60,000 nucleotides of DNA from Tubiluchus corallicola (GCA_030141605.1 JAQGDQ010000006.1:600501-660500); one strand, 5' to 3'. Shown: positions 24,165 through 38,400, counted from the first letter of the stretch. Made by a program: numbers and translations. Notes: a model not told the origin generated them from the sequence alone.

Positions 24165-24222
24165 TATAATTTTTAGGGCGATTTTTAATGAAATCTACTT
24201 CAGGTACCGCTTTTCTTGTCCT
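24165..24222 (+). repeat. dispersed repeat, same family as 1-77
   Basis: TTTTTAGGGCGATTTTTAATG, then CTTCAGGTACC and CTTTTCTTGTCCTT, align with 20-77. The upstream sequence (from about 24,000) has repeated ATGACGCCATAATG motifs and is probably part of the same insertion into the LINE. The TTAA at the end is not conserved here. Confidence 0.6.
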
Positions 24223-25589
24223 TTTTCAAGCAAGATTAATCAAGTGGAGTAATTTCCTTCTTTGCTAATGGGCTATTTTGCTTTTCTTCTTTTACAAAGG
24301 TAAGTCAATTTTTTCCAACGTAAATAAATGCATGTTTGAACGAAATCAAGTGGAGAGGAAAGTATAAATTCTGATTACATAGCAAACCCGAGTTATTTGC
24401 TGTTTGTGTACTTAACCAATTTTTACATGGTATTAGACCTCATAGTATTATGTGCACGATCATGGTACCTATACCCAGAAGAAAACGTAAATTACTTTCC
24501 CGTTCTGACAATTATAGAGCACTTGCTCCCAGTAGTGTAATTAGTAAAATATTTGATTTGATCATTTTACTGAAAGAAAAAGCTGCGTTAAGTAATTCCG
24601 AACTGCCATTCGGATTTAAGCTGAGATTTCTACAACACAGTGTACGTTTGTTATGCCAGAAACCATAAATCATTATAACTCTGAAAGAAGCAATGTTCGT
24701 AACTGAACACTCTATTACTGGATGCAAACAAAGCATTCAATCGAGTAAATTATTGCAAGTTGTTAGGAAAACTCACTGACAAAAGCATGTCCAATTGTCC
24801 ATACTTGTGGCACCGTTCTTATTACACATATATATACACCAATCAAAATGACGCAGTGAACTGAGTTTTTGCGTGCGTGAATAATGAGCATGAAACCTTT
24901 CATCTTTTTTATTTGTATTATTTTTATATTGATGGTCAATTTTGACAAAAAGTGACGTAGAGTTGCCAAGTTAGAAATTACTATACAGGTTGTTTGGGAT
25001 ATGCTGACGATCTCACTCTTTTAGCCCCTATAATTTGAAAGGTTGCAGGTAATGGATAAAATATGCGAAGAATGTGCTACTGAGGATGGTGTTGTTCTTA
25101 ACGGTGAAAACGGTGAGTTTTTTATCTTTACTGGTCACCACTGCGTTGCCATGAAACGTCAAATTTCTGTAAATGGTGTGTTTTTTGTATCAAATATTCA
25201 CAGTACGGTGCATTCAGGTCATTGATGATGATGACAACATTGCTACATATGCTATTGCCAAATTCTCGGCAAAATCATTTAAATGTTTTTAGAGCAGATT
25301 TTGGCCAAATTCATCCTAACTTGTCTCTGCACTATCACTGTCATTATCTTTCTTGTCAGATGTTCTTTCAGTTTAATTTTCGTACTTGTACTTTTTGTGG
25401 TGTATCGCTGTATTCCTATAGAACCTGTTTCACTATGTTGGCAAATTATGTGTTGCGTGGAGAAGCCCGGGCAGCACAACAATATTATACTAATGTCGTG
25501 ACAATATTTTTGCAAATGTTGGGACTATATTTAAGGTGAACTTGCCACATCATTTTACCAATTTTTTGCACTATATGTAAAGGGTAAAC

Positions 25590-25745
25590 CATGCGTTTTC
25601 AATATTGGATAAAAATATTGGTCCAATGTTGTACCAATATTGACGAAATATCCAATATTGTACCAACTTGGTGACAATATTTTCTGAACATGTTTTTGTC
25701 AAGGTCCCGACAAGATCTTGACCAAATGGTGACAATATTGGGTGC
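25590..25745. repeat. cluster of CAATATTG palindromes
   Basis: CAATATTG or a one-base variant occurs about six times in 150 bp, several as ACCAATATTG/CAATATTGGT, with two more just upstream (25,484-25,510). It looks like the subterminal repeats of a small DNA transposon. No ends or target duplication were identified. Confidence 0.55.
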
Positions 25746-26770
25746 TCCCTAGGAATGCTCTCTGACTAATCCCCTAGAAAACTTGTAATATCATTGCTGT
25801 TCTCTTTGACTGCTTACCTTTAGAAACAAGCTTTAAATTAAGATTCAGCAAATTTGTGAACCATGTTCTAAATTAACATGTGCCAATGATTAATCACGTG
25901 GCTCACAGTGTAAACCACGTCATTAAATTGTTCTCGTCTTTTTGTAACAACACTACAGCAACATTATGCCCAGAAATAATAACAACAATAATGAGGATCA
26001 GCGCAGCGACAACAACAGTAAAAACAAAAAGAAGAATAACAAACAACAACAACCTACGATGGCATAACCAAAGAATTGTTTCTGGGTGATTTCATCTAAC
26101 TGCTATATCGCTTCAATTAAAGTTCTTCATTTTCTCCTATCAAAAGAGGATACGTAAAAGCTAAATATTTCACTTAGTGATTAGTACTTTTGTTGCAGAG
26201 CTGCACATGCTTGCCTCAAAAGTGAACAACACAAATCTACAATGTAATTTTTGTTACATACTTTCAGTCATTGAGTAAAGATTTTTCTATGCTGTCTGTG
26301 CTAGAATGTTGTTACTAAAGAGTCAGTTGAAAATGTAACAAATTTCAAGAAGGACTTGGATAGTTAGATTTTTGATATTTCTCAGTGAGTTACAAAGTTT
26401 GACATAATAGCTTTGGTGACATGTCATAATTACATTTCATGTCTGCAGTCCATTAATCTAGGAAGCAAAAGTGAGAGACAAAAGTGAGTGTAAATTTCTA
26501 ATGTAATTTTAAACAAAACTTGTTATGTGAATGTGTAGTGTGGTAATTTCAGTGTTTTTAATTCTATCTTAAAATATACAAAAAGTTGTCTAACCCTTTA
26601 CTTTTATTTTAAACCTAATTTCTCACAGAAAACCAAGCTAAGATACAATTTATCTAAGAGTTTCTTACCTTATCCAAAAACCCACGGAGATTTTTTACAT
26701 AAACTATTTTGACCTATGCATTTATATTTTTGTGTGATTATTATATCTATGTTTTGAGGTTACGCTCACA

Positions 26771-26984
26771 GTGGAGGACCGACAGGACAGGAAGTCCATC
26801 ATTCAATTTTCTGCGAACAAAGCTAGCATAATTTGTGAATTTGGCGCAGGCGTCGCTCAGACGTCTACTGGCGGGTTGAGTCTGAGACTCATTATTATTA
26901 TAGTTGCGAAGTGTGTTAGTGAGTATATGATAAGAATAATCAGTCGGGAAGGGTCATGTGTTTCTTAACGATGTGACGCTGTTG
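26771..26984 (+). other. probable 5' leader exon of the type I receptor gene
   Basis: This block is more CG-rich than its surroundings and ends at a consensus donor (GTTG|GTAAGT at 26,985). The next exon of the receptor begins at 29,434 after a good acceptor and must have an upstream partner. The start coordinate is only a guess. The ORF in this block (26,771-26,968) has no recognised domain. Confidence 0.4.
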
Positions 26985-27444
26985 GTAAGTTGGTACCCTA
27001 TATATTAAAATCTTATTTACATTAAAATAAATTTCGCTGGATCTTGAGGTGTGACTTGTGTGTTTACATTAATTTTCTAGTCATTATGATTCTGATTTTC
27101 ACTTGTATATTTAAATAATGTGTAGACGTAGAATTTGCCACAGTACTCTGTAACTAAAATATTTGTGCGATAAACGTGAGTTGAATTATCGGATGCAAGG
27201 CACGTTCCACACAAGTTATGTTACCAGTACCAGTGCATTTATTATGTCATTTGTGTGTTTTTCGTATTACCTTGGACCAGCATAGTCGACTGTAACTTTT
27301 TTTAAGTCAGTGTTTCTCTTATTAAGTTGCAACCAAAAAGTAAAACTAGTAGCATCTATAAGAATATTGAAATAAAAGAAATTTGGCAGCACACCAGTGA
27401 AAACAGATTTTTGTTAACTGAACATTGAAAATTCTAGTATGTAT

Positions 27445-28894
27445 CAGTACCAAATATTCGGATCACTGATTTTTTTCCCCACAAATCAGTACAAAAAATC
27501 CAGACCGGCAAACTTCAGTTGTAATCACTAAACATTTGGTGAACTTACAGTATACCGATATTAGTTTTTAATAATTGTGATTATTATATCAAACAAATTG
27601 AAAATTTTCTTGTAATGCTAATAAAATTCATCTGAAAAAACTGATAGCAAACAGTGAACACGTCACAACAGCCAACATTTTGCTTTCTGTTTTTCAGGGT
27701 TTCCATTGCTAATTACCGGCTTTGTTTATAAACTGAGCCTAATATTTCTACTGGGCTCCAACAATGAAAATGCTGACATTATTTGTAATAGGATAACCAT
27801 TGCTAGAGAATTTAAAATTTAAATGCCACCTTCTACAGTAGTAACCTGCTAGCAGACTATTAAGTATTAACTGCTGCATTAGTGGTATGTCAGGTCAACA
27901 GCCAGTAGGGAGATGACAGATGAAACCATTTTTGCCATAGGGGTGACTTACAAAAAAAAATCCATGACTTCTTTACCAAGCTGTTAATTATCCAAATGGA
28001 ATTGTTGTTTAACCAAAAAAAGCTATTTCAAGCCATTAACAAAGATAAGGATGAACAGATTGTTAAGTTTAACAGCACACAAAAAGCATAATATAGATTA
28101 TTTTATTACCCTAATCTCTACGTTGAAATTGTTTGTATGGGAAACACTTTTGCAACTCATAGCTCATGTGTTCAGGCTCTCAGGGTGTAATAACTGAATG
28201 CTTGTTGTTAACATAACAGTGCAGTTAGTTATAATGTACCAATAGTTATTTTTGTTTGTGAACATAAGTCAGTACAATTTCTTCACTGCTGCTGAATCTT
28301 AACAATCAGCCATTAACAATTGGGTGTAAGGAAAAGGGTACCCGAGTCAGATTTTTTTCTACCCATGCAAACACTACTTTTTTGTATGATAACTCGAAGA
28401 ATACAATGCATGGTTATTCACCGTCTGTATACAAAGTCATGTCAATTCGTGTCGTGTTGTGTTGTGTCACGTAGTAGTGCTCTATTTGCTTGTACACGAC
28501 GAAATAAATCAGTTAGTACTCGAACTAGTAAACAATTATACTCATGTTGATTTTACAAAATAGTTTAAACAGCTGCTAAAAGAATTAGGGCTGTTTTTAA
28601 AATACTTAACTACATAACACTGGCCATTACAGATTTAGCAATCAGAACAGTTTTAGACTACCCACCAATCACAGCTAACGTAAAGCAATAAAACGTTGTA
28701 GAGTTTCTAATTCTTTTCATTTGGAATGACAAGAAAATTTGGTTCAGTTTGATATTCCAATTTCATTTGACATTTTATCAGAATTCGGTTCGGCAACCAG
28801 TCCTAACGATCATCCGGTCCTAAGCTTCTGGTCAGTGGCACCCAAGCATAACAAGTTGCTTTACTTGATGAAAATGTGTGTTTGACGTACCCTA
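27445..28894. mobile_element. hAT-type non-autonomous element, family 1, long copy (inverted)
   Basis: 1,450-bp element in reverse orientation to the one at 5,785-6,559. Its left 200 bp aligns in complement with about 6,420-6,560 (shared TGATTACAACTGAAGTTTGC). Its right 250 bp aligns in complement with 5,785-6,030 (shared ACCGAATTC, AAATTGGAATA, GAAAAGAATTA). Direct repeats GTATGTAT at 27,437-27,444 and 28,895-28,902 fit an 8-bp target duplication. The left terminus has lost a few bases relative to TAGGGATGCACC. No transposase domain is visible in the middle. It lies in the 5' intron of the receptor gene. Confidence 0.8.
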
Positions 28895-29433
28895 GTATGT
28901 ATAGTACCAACGTCTTCTCAAGACCTTTCTGAGTTGACGTGGGTAAAGCTAATACTTAAATTTGCCCATTAGAAAATGGTAAATTCTGGCTTCTGTTTTG
29001 GTGAGGTTGACCTTGTCTGCATTTTTTGCTCATTATTATTTTACAAACCCTTTTAATTTTCTTAGCAACTAGGTGACAGTGAATAAATGAATGGGTGGCC
29101 ATCAAGTTTAATACTTCCTCTGGGTGTGTCTTTGTCATACTGTTTTTGGATGAAAACTTTATTAATGGGCCTTGGTTAAGACATTTTATCCTAGAGATTA
29201 GCCTTGATAACGAACTAGTTTTCAGTTCTGCCATTGCTATCCACGTTAAGTAGATCCTGACATTGAGTGCTGGATCGCAGTTTACATTTGCATTGTGCTG
29301 AATAGTGGATTTTTGTTAATGTTTATAAGTAGACCTAGAAGTTATTAGGTATACTGACAAAAGTTAGTTATATAATGTAGGCTTGATTAGCCTTTTCATA
29401 ACGATTTTGACATTTTCCTTATGTTTTACACAG

Positions 29434-32400
29434 ACTGGAAGACAAGCCAGCAGCAAAGTGCGAAGAACCACACCCGGGAGTAAAATGAAACAATTGATGT
29501 GGCCGGTGATACAGTATTGTAAAGTGATTACCTAGATCATCAGACAGATGTTTAAATATTGTGATGAAATTTGCATTTTGAAGCTATTATTGTTCTTAGA
29601 TCTGACATCATTAATTCTTGGTAAGTTGTGCATTTCAGTGAAAAACCTTGAAATGCAGAAAATGCAATCTTGTTAACCAAATAATTTTAGCTAAATTTTT
29701 CAAATTGTAGCAGAGAAATATCTATTTTTACATTTAAGATGTTTTATTTGTAAAAAAATGCAAGCCTACCAAGTCACCAGCATTCAGCTCAGTGTTATCC
29801 ACTCTCCCATTATCCCGCCCAACGTGTTATTTCTCTCGCTTTTAAAATGTCAACGGAATAAGCAAAATTGAATATAGTAACAGACCTTTAATGAGTAAGG
29901 GATTTCGGAGTTGATCTCACATCAGATCCAAACAGACTGACAAATGAGATTTTGCAATCTGTCAAGTAGGATAAGGTAACACAAGTTGAGAATACCAGTC
30001 CAGATGTGATTGCAGTACTCCATGCAATGTTGGATGGTTGATTTTTAAAGCAGTCAACATTAGCAGTTAGCAATTTTCGAATATGCTATAGGTAAGGTTT
30101 CTTACTTTTTCAATATTTTTCTGGAGTGATAAAAGTGAATTTAAAGCAATTTCATCCATTATTTATGAAAAACTATTATTCATGAATAGGACTTTTTTAC
30201 TGGACAAAACTAATGAAACATCTTGTTATGTGGTAACTGCAATTACTCAACTGCTTGGCCTTGACACATTTTCACACGTAATTTCCATGAAGCCAGACTT
30301 GTGTCTGACTTTCTAATCTGTTCCCAGTAAATCAATACATGATGTCTGGCTGCATGAAGCTCTGCTTTGGGATGATGTCTGAACTGTTAATCTAGCTATG
30401 GCCCATGTATAAGTTTGTAACAATGTTTTTCCCTTGGGAGTCAGTGACAGTGTCTGTGATGCTGTACATACTTTGTTAATTAGTAGGGATTTGTCTACTG
30501 TGTAAACATTTGCACATCATTTAGAAAAAAATCATCAATCTTTATTTTGTGGCTTATCTGGCTAATGCTTGTTTAGCTTTAAACCAAAACTCTCTAATTG
30601 GAAAGCTGTCTCTTGTGAGACAAAATGTCAAGACAAAACATTATTTGCACCATGCACCCAAGGTTTTAGAAGTTACAGTATTTGCTCAGCACTCTAGTTG
30701 TTCCTATGTGAGAATTTACACATAGAAACTTAATAAGATCTGAAGTTGATTAAATGGTTTTTTTAAGATTTGGGGTGGTAAGCATTATGATACATAGTTT
30801 GATGGACTGCCTTAAGTAAAATAAAATTTGTAAAATTTAGAGCATTGTTTCATTCAAATGATCACCTCTTAGATTACTTTTATTGTCTTTGTAGGTATTG
30901 ATTGTTTGATATCTATGTAAACATTAAGTGATAGGCATTTATAATTGCATTTTTAACAAGCTGAATTTGCTTACCCAAATGCCCTGAATACGCTATTTAG
31001 GACCTTAATTGGTGTATAAGGTGGCAAGGGAGCCCATAAGCTTTTGTTGACACATTACGTAATTACTCCCTGTGGGCTAATGATAATGTTGTTGACAGCA
31101 CAGCAGGCTGCTGTGGATATAAATAAGTTGTGTTTTCAAAGTGGATCAATATTGTCTGATGAAGGAGCAGGCATACTGCATAATCTTGATTAAAAGTGTC
31201 TGTCTGTGGCATGAATAGTATGCTGTGTAGTGTGCACTACGTATTGCTTAAGACTGTGATATGCTTCTCACAGTATAAACCGGTATAAAGAATAAAACCA
31301 GTAATCTTTTTTTGGAATAGACGCTGTCATAAAATTTTGGTTTTGAGAAAAAACATTCAGTAAACTGTTTGAAAATGGTGTACGTGATGCATTTTTAATG
31401 AAAAGTTAATAATCACTTGCAAAATCTGCCATTGAAACAAGTGCACAAACTGAATCGTGATTCCAAATGCGTAATTTTTTTTTACAACCAAACACTAAAT
31501 AGGTACAATGGTGTTTCAAAAATTTTTGGCAATACAATATTGCACCAGTCCTCTTAATTATTTGCTAAATGAGTTGAGGAGAGTATTGATATACAGAAAT
31601 CCAATTTAAACCATTGTTGAAAGGCCGTGTACTGCTATAATCACATTAATGAAGTGACAGATTACTTTATTGATGATTTTTCTTCTGGATGCCAAGCAAT
31701 TAGTATGTACCTTAGACCATTTTTACAATAATGTACTAATGTTGTAATTATTATTGAAATGCTGCCAATCCTGCAATTGAGACAATTTCCTCTAAGTGGA
31801 AGGTGAAAAACTAATAGATCTGTACGTTTTTGTTAATTTTTGATAAATATATTCACTATACAGTATTTCAATGTATAATGTAGAACAACTGACAGCATTC
31901 TTTAAATTTCACTCTTCCTTGCTCAAGCATCAGCACTTGCCCAAATTCTGATTACATTACTGAAAACACGCAGTCACACGTATTACGGCATAACCTATTT
32001 TATACATAATGCAGAAAATTTTCAATTTGAAAATCACACGCAAAATGTCTGAAGTAATATGTACATGTGTAATGTTGCTCAGTGAAAGTCTACAAAGAAC
32101 AAGAACATTAACAAGAACAACGGTCATGGCAGCAGCAGCAAAACAGCAACAATAATGCAAGGAACTGAAAGCAGCAACAGAGCAGCAGTGGCAGCTGCAG
32201 CACAACAGCAACTACAGTAACATTATTCTTTGAATCACATTTAGAGATAAATTAGTTTTCAGCTTTTAGCTTTGCAATACATGCCAACAAAGAATGTAAT
32301 TTATAAACCATGTTCCTGAACAAGTTAAAACTTTGGATTATTTTCTTTGTTAATGACTGCACTTGGCATTTATTAAATACATTTTTTATTTTTTTTGCCC

Positions 32401-35400
32401 ACAAAAATTTGTCAGTTGCATAAAATCTACTCAAATTTGTTTTATTTTGAAACCAAAATATTTGCACGACTTTGTCAGATGATCGCACTGTGTAGATAGA
32501 TATTATAACAATGCATCTACCAAAATAAAATATCTGCTAATTAGTATTATTTTAACAATGTATTGTTTGCTAATTTTGTTAACGCAGTGTAATTTATCTT
32601 ATGACATCAATTAAATTAGTCTAGTCCTTGGTTAGACTTCCGTAGGACATTAGTGGCACTATTGCACTGCATAAAAAACGTGGGTAGACATCCCAGAATG
32701 GTGGCCGCTCAGCTTTACAGCTATTTTTTGAAGTTAGAAAATTGCCTATTTTGAAAGAGATTAATTTTTGTTTATTTCAAATTTTATTAAAACCAAGCCA
32801 ATTGTAAGGTTAGTTTCATTGCTATTATGCCAATTGAAAATCGTGAAATAAGACCACTATTTTCAGGATAACCAACAACATGGCTACTGCTAGCTTGTAA
32901 AAGCCTTGTCTTAGCTACTGAAGCAGATAGCAGGCTGATTTTATCTCAAAATATAAGTTTTCAGGGTGTAGCAATCCATATCTGGTACTTAAAAGCTATA
33001 ATATCCCCTATCTAAGGTGTCAAGATGGCAATTTGTTTGTCTATTTTTGAAATTTATTTAATTAAAAAAGATGGCAGTGCTAGAGTGGCACTTAAATTTT
33101 GCTCCAAGTTCAAAAACTAATCTTCGTTCAAGACCCAATATTAATAGTGAAATTGTTAGTATTGCATCTTTCTACTTGCTTGTATTGTTTAGGTGAAGAA
33201 AAACCAAGAACAAGTGATTAAAATATACACATAATTAGTAAAAAAATTTACGTAATGGTATTTACAGTGAGATGAGTAAGCAGATTAATTACATTAGTTG
33301 TAATTCCAAATAATACTATCTACAGACTTATTAAAAAAAATTTATTAATGAATCTGCTTGCTGCAGCTGATCCAAGCAACCAGGGTAAGCAAAAAACAAA
33401 CAAACACTGTGCCTTGAGATACACCATACTAGTGGATTTCTCAGCATCAAACATCACACATGTATGCTAGCTTTCACTTCTTGTGCCAACCATATAGTTA
33501 TCAAGATTTTCAACATTTTTGAATTACTTTTTATATATAAGATTCAATGTGTTTTTGATAGGCATGAAATTCCCAAAACATTTGAAAATTTATTGTACCA
33601 AGTCATGAATATTTGTGACTACTAATTCTGATAATTATAATTATTTTATTTTTATTGGTTTTAAATTATTATATTTATGTAGCAAATTATTGTTAAATAA
33701 CTCAGTTTTCTAATGCCTTGCTCCAGCTTTCACAGACTTTAATTTCTGCGTGGTTGTAATTTTACAGCAGGTCTAGACATAACCAGATGTTTTTCTTGTG
33801 GTGCGTTTTATTGCAAAAAGCTTTTAGGTTTAAATTCTTTGCTGTGTGTGTGTGCACTATACTGAAGAAAATATTATGTCTGCACTTGGCTGAGTGTGTG
33901 CAGGAAAAGCCAATTTCTTATTTGCACTTCCTGGGATGTATAAGATTATAAATTTCATGGTCGTACTTCTATAACGTAGAGGGATGGATGATATAACCTT
34001 AATGGTTTAACTGGGAAAAAGTTTTTCATGTTGTTTGATTAACTGCACCTGCCCTTTTGCATACAATTGCTTATTACATGAAAAACACCTTTTTTGACAG
34101 AACAAATTTTATGCTTGAAATGCAATGAGCTACACTGCACTTTAAGGTTTTGGTGGAGACCGTACATTTATTATATAATAATTATTGTTGTTTTTACCCT
34201 TTGGATTTTTTTTTGAAAATTCTGGCTCAAATAATTTATCACTCTGTATAAATAAAAATTTAGCTATCCATTTTAGTTCAATATATTATTTCAGATAGAT
34301 ATAATATTATAATTTTATAAATTGAACAAACTTTTAGGCCTGAATTATCAGGCAAAATTTGTCGAATTCTGGCCAAAATAGAACAACCTTATCATTGCAT
34401 GCATAAACTAATCCAGAATGCAAGGCGTTCGGGTATTCGCTTGCTGCACACGTACATTTGCTTGCACAATTATAAACCTACAACTGCCAGATGCCTATAT
34501 ATTTCATTTGGAACACGAATTACAGTTGCCATGGATCCGTTTTTTGTAAAATAGCATGTAACTCAAATAGAATCCCATTTCTTCTTCTCTGTAAAATTAA
34601 CTGCTTTGGATAATTAGGCACTTGTTGTACCATCCTTTGCTTTCATAATAAGGTCATAGTATTTAATTACAAAAATATGTGTAATTTCCAAACTAGGTGC
34701 ATCTTATATTTGTGCACAAAGGCAAATTTTCTGGGAGCAAAAGAGTAGCTTTTCGTTAGCAAGAAATAAATTGGTCTATTGACATATCATATTTCATTGT
34801 ATTACTCCACCATAAAATTTAGCTCTGTTATTTTTTAGTGTTAATGAATAACAATTTCCTCATTTTTTAATTTGTGTAACTGCAGTTGTGTCTAAGCCAA
34901 ACATTATGGTCAGTAACAGGTAAAATATTTTTCAGGACTGCGATGCCAGTGCAACCAGTGTGATAACGGAAGTAATAATAGTTGCGTGACAGACGGACTG
35001 TGTTTTGCGGCCGTTGCTAGAGATGGGAACACCGACTCAATCTTGTATTCTTATGGGTAAATGCTAATTGTAAACTTTAATATTTTTGAAAACTTTTAAT
35101 TAGCTATGAAATATAAGTATTGGTGGCAGAATACACAATTCTTTGATGCTGCATGTTCACGTGTTCTTTCTCTAATAAAATTCAATTTTAAGAAATATAA
35201 TAATTATGTGATTGTTTATTTCGTTATTAGTTGATCGCTTTGCTATTAAGATTATATAATTTCCTAATTAACTTCATATTGATTAAGTTTTATCACTTTC
35301 ACACATATTAAAGAAATAACTGAACAGTTTTCTTCTATCAGTTTTTGTAAACATATTTTCATTTTAGTAACATAGCTAATTGATTATTACTTATAAAAAC

Positions 35401-38400
35401 CTATATACTAACAAGTCCACTTTTTTCTTCTCATGTTTCTACTCCTATATGCAGAACTGCTGCTTATAAATTCATGTTTTTCCCTAGGCCTGTAAACTGA
35501 CTTTTAGTTAGTTCCTTGTTAACTACAATTACACCCACTTTGAGAAAAACATTTATAGATGCCTCCTACTTCTAAGCAAATTAGTTACAAGAATTCTCTT
35601 TTTCTGTACTCGTATTCATATTTTCACTTTTTTATTGAAGTGCTTTACCAGACTGGCCACTAACCTTATTCTGAACAGTTTAGCAAATTATTTTTTCATT
35701 TATTGTAGGTGCTACAGTAAAGATCTTTTGTGGCCTCCGGAAAATCCCATAGTGTGCAACAGCAATGAAAAGCTGCAAGATAGGCAGGAAGTTCAGTGCT
35801 GTGATAGCAATGATTTTTGTAATAAAAAATTTGTGCCCACTTTAGCACCATTAACAACGCCTAAAGGTAATTTTTTACACATAGTGCCATAGCTCATTAT
35901 TTGTATAAGAGATGTTTGAATTTGTTTAACATTTGTTTATGCTATGGAGTTGCTTAGAACAGAGTTGTGGAAGCAAACTTACTGCAATAATTATCCACCT
36001 GGTGCCTGCAAAAAAAGTTGAGATTTGCATATAAGTAATTTTAGAACAAGCTTATGTAGTTGTTTAGTTTTACAATACATTTCCAACATCTGTTAATGAA
36101 TGATTTTACTGATTTTGACTTCTAGAACAGGTGTACTCATATGTTACATTGACTTATACTAACGAAATTGACTTCAATACACTGCATGTTTAACTAATTC
36201 TTCCTAGTACTAGAACCGTTGAATTAATTAAAGGTGTGTTACATGGTAACATTAGTATGGTGCTCTAGTCTGCACTGTGTAGAATTCTTGATCATCAAAT
36301 GTGAAATTTTGCGTAAATGAAACACTGTAAAACATGGATTCTGCATACTTGTAGATGGCATTATCAAGCCACTTTATGTATCACATTCACCAGAAGGTTG
36401 CTAATAACTAAACATATGAGGTAATTTCATTAGTGAAAGTAAGCACTAAGTTTATACATTAAATTGGAATCCTGTCAGTTATGTATCTTTTTTTTTGTAG
36501 TTTCTACAGTTGATCGTTTATCTGGTGTGGAGATCGGATTAATTATTTCTGCGCCTGTAATTTTTGCTTGTGCTATTATTCTTATTGCACTATATATATA
36601 TCAGCGTAGAACTGTTCACCAGCCTTTTCAACTAAATCATTATGACTGTGAACAGAACTTTGAAAATGATAAGGGAATCCTTAGATCTTTTGGTGGATCA
36701 TATTTAACCGACTATATTTATGACTCTACAACAAGTGGGTCGGGTTCAGGTGAGTGTGACTCATTCTTGCCTACTGATTCTTTTATATGAAAATAGAATA
36801 TGTTAAACCAAATTAGCATTTTTATTACAATATTTATTCTCTTTGGTAATCCATATTGCCACTATAAACTAATGTGTCTGTAATAAATTACAGAGCTATT
36901 TTGATGAATTCTTTTGATGATTCTTAAGCAATTCAGCATGACAGCACTTTCCAACCTAAAATATATAATTTATTAGCTGACAGTTTATGGTTTAATATCT
37001 ACAGTCTCTATATTATCATAGCTGATGACAATTTTTAACCATTTTTCCCATTATAATGGAATGGTAAAATTGTTGGTAGTACAGGTTAATTCCTTGTAGT
37101 AGATGTATTTTCGAACCATGGGAAAGCCTTTACAGTTGACGTTATTAATATCTTAAATAGGTTTGTTTCTGTAATATAAGTCAGGTTATACTGTTAGGAA
37201 TTCAATTTTTATGTCTTCTCTGTCATTCAATCACAATTCAAATATGAAGAGCAGGAATACTGATTTTTGTTTTAGGTTTGCCCTTGCTAGTTCAAAGAAC
37301 TATAGCTAGGCAAATCAATCTGGTGGAAAGTATTGGTAAAGGCAGATATGGTGAAGTGTGGAAAGGCCGTTGGCGAGGCGAATATGTTGCAGTCAAAATC
37401 TTTTCATCTCGTGACGAGTGTTCGTGGGAGCGAGAAGCTGAGATTTATCAAACTGTAATGTTAAGACATGAAAACATTTTGGGCTTCATTGCTGCAGATA
37501 ATAAAGGTAATAAGAGAAAAATTCTTACGTGTTAAGGAGTAAGAACGTGCTTTGCAGCTGCCTTAATTTTGCTTTTGTGTTTTTGATAATACACTTGAGT
37601 TCAGCTTTGCTTGTTGTTGATTCGTTAATTGTATGATGTTTCAGACAATGGCACCTGGACTCAGCTGTGGCTGGTAACAGATTATCATGAGTTTGGCTCA
37701 TTGTTCGATTACCTACACATCTATCAAGTAGATGGAATTGATTTGGTTAAATTGGCACTTTCTGCATCTAGTGGACTTGCGCACTTACATATGGAAACAA
37801 TAGGAACCCAAGGTAACTAATGAATGTTTTAAACTGTGCAAGTTAGCTCAAGTTAATCAGGCATGTGAGAGGGTTTTTGAGTAGAGGCCAGAGCTGTGCC
37901 ATTTCAGCTGAGTTCCAGCCAGTTTATTTTTACAGTCGACATAGCCAATAAGAAACCGCGTTAGTCGCGCCAGCCGCTCAGTGATGGGAGTCCGGCTGCC
38001 CGATGCTATCATTTAAATTCATCGAATTAAATTTTATCATTTGTCAGCTAATCAAGTGATTACCTCTCTTCATTTTAATTTGTTTAGGTAAGCCAGCTAT
38101 TGCACACAGAGATGTAAAAAGCAAAAACATGCTTGTGAAAAAGAATGGTACAGTTTGTATTGCTGATCTAGGCATGGCAGTGAGCCATGACTCCACTACG
38201 GACACAATCAACATGTCACGAAATCCTCGTGTTGGTACGAAACGTTACATGGCGCCAGAGGTTGGTTTTTCATTAATCTTTTTAAAAGAAAACTTCCTTA
38301 TTTTTTACTGTACCTTTGCAACTTGACTTAAGTTTTATACAACATGTTTCTCAAAATCAGATTTTATTAGTGATTTAAGTAAACACAAAGTGCAATTTAA

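Larger units (their letters stand above)
23280..25260 (+). pseudogene. degenerate non-LTR retrotransposon (endonuclease and reverse transcriptase remnants)
   Basis: Plus-strand fragments in order. Endonuclease C-terminal region: YLILGVDLNTN, then after breaks DHFLISSNLSENI and VHSAHIPVSIEIN. Reverse transcriptase: VPIPRRKRK...DNYRALAPSSVISKIFD, ELPFGFK, LLDANKAFNRVNYCKLL and a retained YADD (GYADDLTLLAP at about 24,998-25,030). Frames change and stops interrupt throughout, so it is inactive. The PIPK...SDNYR.IALSS...KIFD..IL and QFGFK pattern is typical of jockey/CR1-like LINEs. A dispersed repeat at about 24,000-24,235 separates the endonuclease and polymerase parts. A 62-bp duplication lies in the endonuclease part. 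Confidence 0.8.
22870..26700. other. intergenic region between the MAGUK and receptor genes
   Basis: It contains the broken LINE (23,280-25,260), a dispersed repeat nested in it, a CAATATTG-rich block (25,480-25,745) and an AAC-rich tract (about 25,975-26,060). I see no cellular gene. Confidence 0.5.

Noticed and set aside
31957-32211. 84-codon minus-strand ORF rich in cysteine, alanine and leucine
   Set aside because: It arises from the CAG/CAA-rich tract, so its composition is an artefact.
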